Assembly (NCBI GenBank): GCA_944739405.2
Contig: OX123193.2
Span: 11,788,331 to 11,852,330, forward strand
Direction of reading: 5' to 3'
Origin: Euclidia mi
Taxonomy: Eukaryota; Arthropoda; Insecta; Lepidoptera; Erebidae
Length of the DNA: 64,000 nt
Shown here: positions 56,977 to 64,000 of the stretch, in pieces
Position numbering within the stretch: position 1 is the first letter of the stretch
Layout of the letters: the number at the start of each line of letters is the position of its first letter
Position numbers and translations under genes: made by a program
Notes under the pieces: generated by a model
The model's input: the letters and a program-made list of their open reading frames with translations, nothing else
Told to the model about the DNA's origin: nothing
Databases searched by the model: none

Positions 56977-57726
56977 AATACTTTCGTTTAATTTTATAGA
57001 AAAGCCAAGAGTGAGGATAATGATGATAGTAGGTACTACACAAGGGCAGACCTAAGGTAGGAAGCCAAGACACTCAAGCCTCTCTAAAAGCACATAAAAC
57101 CTATGACAAATAGCCTAAGACCCTTTAGCCAAAATCTGAATTGACGCGGTGCTTTTGACATATTTTTTGAGAAAACCGTTGACCTAATTTTAGTTTCGCA
57201 GTTTTGCGGCTTAAATTAAAAACAGGTTAGCTTAATAAATATTTATTTTATACAAAAAATGTAAACATACTTAAGTAGACTCCATAGTTATGTGAAGAAA
57301 AATATTTGGAACATTATAGTAAGTAGGTATTTATTTAGACACAGTACAGAGAAAAAATAATAGAGGAAATGCTAAGTTTTTTTTATAATTAAATCGTCAA
57401 ATAATATGATGCCAGTTTTATTAATGTTTAATTTATATTTCGTTTAATTTGAATAACATAATGGTAATCAAAACAAAATGTATGCTTTATGTTGTTTGAG
57501 AATATCAGAAATGTTAAAGATAAAGAATATTACCTACCTATATTGCAATGTTATATACTCGCTTATAGAATTTATTTAATTGTGTAATAACCCGCTTATC
57601 ATTTATTCTAAATATGATTGCGCTTATTACGAAATGTGACACATAGGTATTTCGAATTTAGGACCTATAAGATATAAGATATGTTACATGTCGTTCATTC
57701 ACAATGACTAATTTGGAGTATAATAT
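56977..57726. other. Gene-free stretch downstream of the MADF gene
   Basis: AT-rich. It would hold the 3' UTR of the minus-strand gene if transcription continues past the poly(A) signal at 57727-57732. Confidence 0.4.
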
Positions 57727-57732
57727 TTTATT
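57727..57732 (-). terminator. Poly(A) signal AATAAA overlapping the stop codon
   Basis: On the minus strand CAATAAAATATT contains the stop TAA (57730-57728) and AATAAA (57732-57727). It would give an extremely short 3' UTR. Other signals farther downstream are possible. Confidence 0.35.
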
Positions 57733-60605
57733 GATCTTCCATGTATTCCAGGGCAGTGTTTTCTGACTCTATCTTTATTTCGGGGTCTGTTCCTATAGGC
57801 GTGTATACGTTAACTTGTGCTACGGCTGTAGGTACTGTGTTGCCACTGCCTTCGTTAGCACTACCTGAAGCTGATGGTAGATCAAACACTAAAGCATTAC
57901 TTCCCGAGTGCGATTCAGACGCAGACGACGGTGATGGGAAATGCATAGCTGCAGAAGAATTTTCTATCGCAATCATTTTATATTTCGTCAAAGTCTCGAA
58001 TATTTCCTGCATGGCATTGATCTGTAAATATGGCGGCAGTTTTTTAAGAACTGTATTCGCTTGCCTTGTGAATAAATCTATTTCATCGTCTTCATCCTTG
58101 CTGCTTATAGCAGGCGTTATAATCTGAAGATATTTTTGTCTTGTCACACCTCGCTTTTGGTGATAAGTTTGTCTTTGTCCAGTTCGCATCATGCCTCTTC
58201 TTAGACGTGGTAATCTCAATGCTACCTTAGGACTTTCTATCATAAACTCTTCTATTTGATTTGACAGGTTATCGTTCATAGTATTAGTTTCCGTATCTGA
58301 CAACATCGCATCTGAATGTGGGGAGCTTGGCTTCTCTAAAAGCTCTTGAGAGGCCAGTACGACTCCTGGACTTGAAGAAGACTGAGATTGCTCATTATTA
58401 ACGTCAGGTTGATTACCATTGCTTGTATTTTCTTGGGAAACATTTTCAAGAAATGACAAAAGTCGGCGGTAAGTTTTGAATTTACTCATAGGATGCGCGT
58501 CACCTCCAGCACGAGTTTTGTTTCTTCTCTTTTGACGGTAGTATGTATCTTTAATGTTTCGCCAGCGATTTTTGCAATCTTTACCTGGAAAAAACGATTA
58601 TTTTATTGTATATTTTAATAATTTATACGATAAATATACATGTTTTAATAGTGATACGCAATGAAGTCTTTTCTTTTGTAAGTATACTAGAGGACGCCCG
58701 CAGCTACACTCGCATTTTTTTTTTTATTTAACTGTTTCTGGCCGATCCCGTGGGAATTTCGGGAAATCCCTTCTTAGTCCACCGCTACGGTCCCCAAGGA
58801 ACATACATGCCAAATTTCAGCTTCCTGCGCCCAATAGTTTCGGCTGTAGCGTGTCTGTCAGTCAGTCAGTAACGCAAGGATTTTATATATTAAGATTGTG
58901 GACTATTAAGTTATGCGTCAAAGTAATTTTCTTAACATGCCATATGCACCATTCCTACTTTTAATTTAATTTTCCTTGTCAGGAACTTTTCAGGTCATTC
59001 ATTTTAGGAAAGACTCCAAAAGAGCAGCACAAATATCAAGAAAGAAAAACATTTGTTTGAAAAAGTTGCGACATAGGTAAACTTATATATTATTACGTTA
59101 GAGCGGTACTGGGTAAACTTATATACTACTAGCTGACCCGGCAAACGTTGTTTTGCAAATTTTTTTTTTTTTTTTTGAAAAATAGATGTTGGCCTATTCT
59201 CATAGATACCGGATAAGCACAAAAAATTTCATCAAAATCGGTCTAGCCGTGTCGGAGGAGTATGGGAACGAAAACTGTGACACGAGAATTTTATATATTA
59301 GATTACGTTAGAGCGGTACTGCGCTTTAGACAGCACGGTAACCGCGCGGTTAGGCCATGTCGGCAGCCAAAAGATGGACACAAACTAATAACAAAGATAC
59401 AAATAATGTATAAAATAAATATATAATGTTTGCAATGATAATTTTTCATTTATTTTCTTAGGTTGCGATGCGACGCTTGTTTCAAACTATGTAACGTTTC
59501 TATTACCACTTATTTAGCCCGATCATTCAGTAGGTATTTTACCTTTCTTTTTAACTCGTCTTCGCCAGCGGCGGCGCCTGCGTGAATCTAAATTTTCCTC
59601 GGGAAACAGAATCATCCTATCTATTGGTTAAAACCTTAAAACCGTTAAAATCGGTTCGGTAGTTTTAAAAGAAAGAAGTTTATCGCGTTCATATAGACAA
59701 ACAGGGAAAAAAGGACAGATACTATAAAGGGAAGTCCTCCTTTTATATTAGTTTAGTGTAGTTTTTCAAGGTAGTAGAGCCTTGCTGATTTCAGCATGAA
59801 TGGGCCGGCTCGACCGGGGAAGTACTACCCTCTCACAGAAAATCGACGTAAAGTAACAGTACCCAAACTGTTGCGTTTCGTTCGGTGAGTGAGAGTACCG
59901 GAGGCCCTATCCCCTATTCCTTCTCCCTCATCCCACTCCTCATCCTATCCCTTTTCCCAACCCCAAGAGGCGGCAACGCACTTGTAACTCCTGTGGTGTT
60001 GCCTGTGTCCATGGGCGGCGGTAATTGCTTACCATCAGGCGATCCGTCTGCTCTTTTGCCGCCTATTACCATAAAAAAAGTATCTGTAGATTATTTCTGC
60101 GGATCCGTTACCTACATATGTGAACCAAACTAATATTTATATTGATTTGTACACCTACTATATACAAATCTTAAATGAAATATGTAATGCATATAACGTT
60201 AGTATAGGTAAATTCACGAAAGTTGACCACAAATGGCGACCGTCGCGCATATGTACATTCGTGCACCAATGGCGTTGCTCCATTCTTGACGCATTTAGGG
60301 AATGCGTCAAGAACGGAGCCACGCCATTGGCAGTCCACCCGTGCCTCACCCCGCACCTCCACGGGGACCTAAAAAATGATTTCTGCGCAGTGGTCATCTT
60401 TCATGAACCGACCTATAACTAGCTAGACATACTTACTAGTTTTATCCAGTTGTCGCGCTATCTCATCCCACACCATATCACGCTTCAACGCATTTTTGAA
60501 GTTGGCTGACTTCGGATCATATAAGAAAGAGTTCTGGCCAACTAAGCTGATCAAATGTTCGTCTTCCTGCGCAGTGAACAGTTCTGATTGCTGTCTGCCA
60601 GTCAT
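57728..60605 (-). CDS. MADF-BESS domain protein, two exons
   Basis: Exon 1 is 60605-60437 and exon 2 is 58584-57728, joined across an intron with donor A|GTAAGT (60436-60431) and acceptor TTTTTTCCAG| (58585). The joint splits a serine codon and gives 341 residues. The MADF domain spans about residues 10-88 (FTAQEDEHLISLVGQNSFLY, MVWDEIARQL, CKNRWRNIKDTYYRQKRR, with W46, C60 and W64). Residues 89-215 are Ser/Asn/Gln-rich and probably disordered. About residues 220-250 (DEIDLFTRQANTVLKKLPPY ... FETLTKYK) resemble a BESS motif. MADF domains are Myb/SANT-like DNA binders and BESS motifs mediate protein contact, so a nuclear transcription regulator is likely; targets are unknown. The start ATG lies in ACCACCATGA. 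Neither domain is disrupted. Splicing is inferred from sequence only. Confidence 0.85.
58684..58897 (+). repeat. Repeat E, uninterrupted copy
   Basis: AGAGGACGCCCGCAGCTACA, GATCCCGTGGGAATTTCGGG, CTTAGTCCACCGCTACGGTC, GCCAAATTTCAGCTTCCTGC and CAGTCAGTAACGCAAGGATT, ending TTATATATTAAGAT. It serves as a reference for the broken copy at 14771-16358. Confidence 0.8.
59131..59308 (+). repeat. Unclassified interspersed repeat
   Basis: ACTAGCTGACCCGGCAAACG, a long T run, ATCAAAATCGGTCTAGCCGT and GACACGAGAATTTTATATAT then TAGATT. The ending resembles that of repeat E. I recall similar sequences from moth genomes but cannot name the class. Confidence 0.55.
59768..60082 (+). mobile_element. Retroposon-like repeat F, copy in the MADF intron
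   Basis: Close match in order to 24716-25035, ending TTGCCGCCTATTACCATAAA AAAA. It is antisense to the host gene. Confidence 0.8.
60266..60330 (-). ncRNA. Candidate intronic hairpin RNA
   Basis: The 30-base arms 60301-60330 and 60266-60295 pair on the minus (gene) strand with one mismatch and one G-U pair, and have a five-base loop. The 5' arm begins CCAATGGCGTGGCTCCGTTC. On the plus strand the same two positions are true mismatches, so the gene strand folds better. The size is close to that of a small pre-miRNA but the loop is very short. It could equally be a MITE relic. Confidence 0.4.
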
Positions 60606-60860
60606 GGTGGTGCAAGGCGCAGATAAAATAACGTTATGTTGTGTTACGATCGCGCGCGGCTCACTCTAGCCGTCTGCGTCAGCCGCGTGTCACTGGCCGC
60701 GCGGTACTAGAGACAATACAAAATGGCGGCGTGCCACAGTCGAGCGCGCGCGACAGATGTGTGCGTCAAACGTGTTGTTACGTTTCGATAGCGATGTGTG
60801 TCGCGTCGGCCGCGGCGCGACTGAACCGCTGAGCAAAATCGGCCACGACCCAAATCCGGC
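60606..60860. promoter_or_regulatory. CpG-rich upstream region of the MADF gene
   Basis: GC-rich sequence (GATCGCGCGCGGCTCACTCT, GGCCGCGCGGTACTAG) directly upstream of the minus-strand start codon. It includes CAAAATGGCGGCGTGCC (about 60719-60735), a GCCAT/YY1-Pho-like core seen in many TATA-less promoters. The THAP relic begins about 0.7 kb away on the other strand, so a shared promoter is possible. Confidence 0.45.
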
Positions 60861-61275
60861 TTTTGATTTTTCACAGCGGCGCGTGTTGGATTTTCTCTTG
60901 AAAGAGAAATGTGTAATTGTCATGTTCTTTAACGAATTTTTCGGAGTACTCTCTTTCCACCATATTTCTTCTTCGCTTAGTTATGCTCATTTATGCTATG
61001 TAATGTATATCCCTGCAGCCTGATAAACAGCCATAATTAAAAAAATATTCATTAAAGTATATATCTACGTTTTAGTTTCAGATTTAACTGAATACGTGGT
61101 GTAATTACTTATAATGTTTTTTTATGAAAATAAAACTAATCTTAATGTTTCAGCGACATAATATGGTTTTTTCCACAGATATGAGAATTATCAGATGTAA
61201 CGCACGGCACAGTTGCGTGCGGCCACTAAAGCAAATACAAAATTGAAAAGCGAATACAAACTCGTCTCAGTGCGC

Positions 61276-61282
61276 TACGAAG
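61276..61282 (+). promoter_or_regulatory. Candidate initiator for the THAP remnant
   Basis: CTCAGTGCGCTA contains an arthropod initiator core (TCAGT) 56 bases upstream of the THAP start codon. This is suggestive only. Confidence 0.25.
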
Positions 61283-61331
61283 CATCGTACAGTTCACGCG
61301 TCACGATCACGTCAACTTTTAAATTCTCAAA

Positions 61332-61409
61332 ATGCCGTCTTGTGTTCTTTAAACACTGTAAAAGTTGTTCCTAAAAACAAAAACAGGAAAATGGAATATA
61401 TTTTCACAG
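61332..61409 (+). pseudogene. THAP zinc-finger first exon, degenerate
   Basis: ATGCCGTCTTGTGTTCTT gives MPSCVL. After one extra T (about 61350) the next frame gives KHCKSCS, a stop TAA at 61372, and KQKQENGIYFH, followed by AG|GTAACT, a plausible splice donor at 61410. An MPS-C start, a C-x4-C pair and GIYFHR just before the first intron are typical of THAP domains (C2CH zinc-coordinating DNA binders). One frameshift and one nonsense change make it nonfunctional unless the sequence is wrong. No second exon was found in the remaining 2.6 kb. Confidence 0.55.
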
Positions 61410-61766
61410 GTAACTATTGATAATTTGACTGTTTCCTAATTTAATTTCGATAAAATTCGTATTTGTGCAAGAAATATGTAAGTGTTGCCAGTTTTTGTCG
61501 ACGCCGTTCTGCATGAATTAGGGAAAATGCACTTGTCAATTGATTATGTGATAATGATTGTCATGTTAATGAAAAATACATTACCGTATTATAAAAGTAT
61601 ACTGTAGATATATCTTCTTTCTCATAAATATAGTAATAGAATTTCAATTTCCATTAGTATATACCTTACATAATATTGTTTTGAGTTCGATCCCCAAACG
61701 ATCCAAATATTCGTGTACACCCTGCTACTCGTCAAGCTTATAAACTTTGACCTTTGCACCGTTCTT
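61410..61766. other. Gene-free stretch
   Basis: Nothing recognised. Confidence 0.4.
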
Positions 61767-62070
61767 ATGGCGTAAAGAATAAGTATCAAAATCGTACAGC
61801 AAATGTTTAGCTTGACTTGGCGCCGTGTGTACATACATAATTATGGCGTAGGGAATAAGTATCAAAATCGTACAGCAACTGTTTAGCTTGACTTGGCGCC
61901 CTGTGTACATACATACTAATGGCGTAGGGAATAAGTATCAAAATCGTACAGCAACTGTTTAGCTTGACTTGGTGCCGTGTGTACATACATACTTATGGCG
62001 TAGGGAATAAGTATCAAAATCGTACAGCAACTGTTTAGCTTGACTTGGTGCCGTGTGTACATACATACTA
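61767..62070 (+). repeat. 76-bp minisatellite, four units
   Basis: Units begin at 61767, 61843, 61919 and 61995 with ATGGCGTAGGGAATAAGTAT (first unit ATGGCGTAAAG) and end GTGTACATACATACT. The last three are nearly identical. The first differs in several positions, suggesting it is the oldest. Confidence 0.95.
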
Positions 62071-62082
62071 TTTATTTCTCAA

Positions 62083-62290
62083 CTAATCGACGCCAGCGGC
62101 TTCGCACGCACATATTTTCTTATTTCTCGTTTTGCCCGATCCCGTGGGAATTTCGAGAAATCCCGTCTTGGTGCACCCCTACGGTTCCCAAGAAACAGAC
62201 ATGCTAAATTTCAGCTTCATGCGCCGAGTAGTTTCGGCTGTAGCTTGTCTGTCAGTCAGTCAGTAACGCAAGGATTTTATATATAGAGAT
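62083..62290 (+). repeat. Repeat E, uninterrupted copy
   Basis: GACGCCAGCGGCTTCGCACG, GATCCCGTGGGAATTTCGAG, CTTGGTGCACCCCTACGGTT, and TAGTTTCGGCTGTAGCTTGT, ending ACGCAAGGATTTTATATATA. It holds the single GTGCAC that identifies the empty site of the 14850-15731 transposon. Confidence 0.8.
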
Positions 62291-62495
62291 TTACGAAGTA
62301 GTTAAAACTTAACTCGGTACCTACATTTAAGAAATGTATTTATAAAAGCATTAATTAAATCCATGGTAAATTCTTCAAAACCGCAAATGAATATAAGAAT
62401 ATTACATAACTATATGCAAAATACTGGGAGATTATTCATAATCTGGCAACTTTTCACACACATAGACGCGCGTGTCCGTACAGTGCCAGTCGCCA

Positions 62496-62503
62496 AAGGT
62501 CAC
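62496..62503 (+). repeat. hAT target-site duplication, left copy
   Basis: AAGGTCAC, repeated exactly at 62876-62883. Confidence 0.95.
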
Positions 62504-62875
62504 CAGTGGCGGCGCTAGACCACATGTGGACGTCGGCGACATCAAGTTCGCGAGGCCCTTTAAATCGATGGCGAGGCCCCGTTTACTTCGTAGTAAAAAA
62601 AAACCGTTAAAATAAAGTGAGCCAAATTATAAAATAATGTATGAATAAATAAATGGCCACCCAACACAGACCTTGTCACGCACGTGTTCGAAAATAATAG
62701 AAGTCATTATCATCTGCTTAGCTTTTTCCCGAATTGTTCGGTGTCGGCCTGGATGATTGGCGAAACGAAATTAAGTACGAGTATGTAAGTAAGTTGTAAA
62801 ACATTTTTGCGAGGCCCCCTCAGGCGCGAGGCCGTCGGCGGTCGCCGACGTCGCCGACGCCTAGCGCCGCCACTG
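62504..62875. mobile_element. hAT MITE, 372 bp
   Basis: Exact 15-bp terminal inverted repeats CAGTGGCGGCGCTAG match the hAT CAGNG end rule, and a perfect 8-bp duplication flanks the element. The interior is AT-rich, with GC-rich GCGAGGCCC blocks near each end. No transposase is encoded. Confidence 0.9.
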
Positions 62876-62883
62876 AAGGTCAC

Positions 62884-64000
62884 GCACACATAGCTGTCAA
62901 CGTGCCACGCTTAGTTGGACGAATACGCTACATCTGATTCTTGTTAATAAATCTATGGGTTTTTCGTAGTCCACATGTTCCTGTGTTCGCTGGAGACATT
63001 ATATATCGTACATTTTTTGCATAGAGATGCATTTCTATGCACTATTTGGCTTTCACGAAAGATTTCAATATGAATCGTAATAATATGTTCGGTAGACAAA
63101 AGGATTAAGTCAGATTTAAACGCAGTGACCGAAATGTGAGTGTAAAACAAAGCTACCTTCTCATTCAAGGCATATTAATTATTTATTAATAAACGCTCAC
63201 TTTAACACTGAAGAGAAGAAATCATGGTCTAGGAAGATAACCATCACGTTTCGGTGGCGGCACTGAAAATCAGTACTGTGATTGGAACTATGGCGTCCAT
63301 AGCAGTGTTTGCTGAGTGTCAGCCCGAATTGAGGCACGCGGTGTATAATGCTCATGTGGTTATTATTGTTTAAGTTAATTGTATTTTCAAAAGTAAACTA
63401 ATAATTATAAATTGTTCAGTCTTTGGTGTAGATAGGTACACGTGGCGAGTCACGTGGTGACACGTATCACATAAATGTCAACTAACTCAACTCCGTTTGT
63501 GACAGTTGACAAGACATGCCAAGTGTCATTATGGCAACAAGTTGCCAAATAGAGTCTTAGTCTTTTGAGTTAGTGTATTCGTTGGTGTATATTGACTTCG
63601 CCACAATGTGATTTTAGTGTGGTTCTTTTTTGTTATTTAGAATAAGTAAAATTAAGAAGTACTTTGCAGCGTGCTTGCAATAAAGATATATTTTCTTTCA
63701 TGGTAAAGAAACCCGCGTATCTCAGGATTTTCAGAATGTTCTACAATATGTGTGGATTTCGTTAACCAACACTTAAGCAGTGTGGTGGTGTGCAGCCTGA
63801 CCTAGCCCTAGTTATATAGACCGCACTGTTTTTAGACTTGGGCATTAACCAGGCTAAAAACAGGCTTTCTGAAAACATTAAGAAGCGTTTTCACCGGGTA
63901 TGATCCCAACTTTAGCTTTTGTGTCCTCCGACCGTCAGTAACTGCTGGAAAGCTGGTTACAAACTTTTCCTTTAGGTATTAGTCTATCGAATTATTAATA
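62884..64000. other. Gene-free stretch to the right edge
   Basis: No coding exon or repeat recognised. The stretch may be intergenic or belong to a gene beyond the window. Confidence 0.4.

Larger units (their letters stand above)
58585..60436 (-). other. Intron of the MADF-BESS gene
   Basis: 1,852 bp, GT-AG. It contains repeat E (58684-58897), an unclassified repeat (59131-59308), retroposon-like repeat F (59768-60082) and a strong hairpin (60266-60330). Confidence 0.8.

Noticed and set aside
60120..60422. 100-codon plus-strand open frame in the MADF intron
   Set aside because: It spans the inverted repeat, so similar peptides appear on both strands; coding is not supported.

Overview
The window looks like nuclear DNA of a lepidopteran insect (moth or butterfly). 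This is an inference from AT-rich sequence with an intron-containing MADF-type gene, dense tRNA-derived SINEs with RTE-like (TGATGA)n or LINE-like tails, full and truncated RTE-type non-LTR retrotransposons, and many MITEs. I see no bacterial operons, no CRISPR array and no free-standing tRNA or rRNA genes. Most open frames longer than 60 codons have no recognisable content.

One cellular gene can be modelled. It is a two-exon MADF-BESS type DNA-binding protein on the minus strand (exon 1 60437-60605, exon 2 57728-58584, 341 residues), and its 1.85 kb intron holds repeats and a strong 65-nt hairpin. About 0.7 kb away, on the plus strand, is a damaged THAP zinc-finger first exon (61332-61409). 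GC-rich stretches at 17.9-19.3 kb, 35.9-36.1 kb, 50.6-50.9 kb and 60.6-60.9 kb could be promoters or first exons, but only the last is tied to a gene.

The rest is a transposon landscape. From 0 to 17 kb there are SINEs, LINE relics, a 2.03 kb element with 35-bp inverted ends (12379-14409), and a repeat broken by two nested insertions (14771-16358). From 20 to 37 kb there are SINE copies, a mariner-like MITE, TAA-flanked MITEs, a truncated RTE copy and several near-perfect palindromes. From 37.4 to 44.5 kb lies a triplicated unit of about 1.64 kb whose copies carry or lack individual MITEs and SINEs, so the pre-insertion sites are preserved side by side. From 45343 to 48571 lies an apparently full-length RTE-type retrotransposon with an 11-bp target duplication, disabled by only two single-base indels. 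From 49 to 64 kb there are a relic of a retroelement with a CCHC/PD-D nuclease-like tail, the MADF gene, a 4 x 76 bp minisatellite and a hAT MITE with perfect target duplications.

The most informative biology is how the mobile elements relate to each other. One tRNA-SINE family ends in the same sequence as the 3' end of a LINE coding region found here, and two other non-autonomous families share the end of the RTE element. Both imply which LINE supplies the copying machinery. I found no convincing new defence or metabolic system. The candidates most worth testing are the intronic hairpin, the nearly intact RTE and the nested, datable insertion series.
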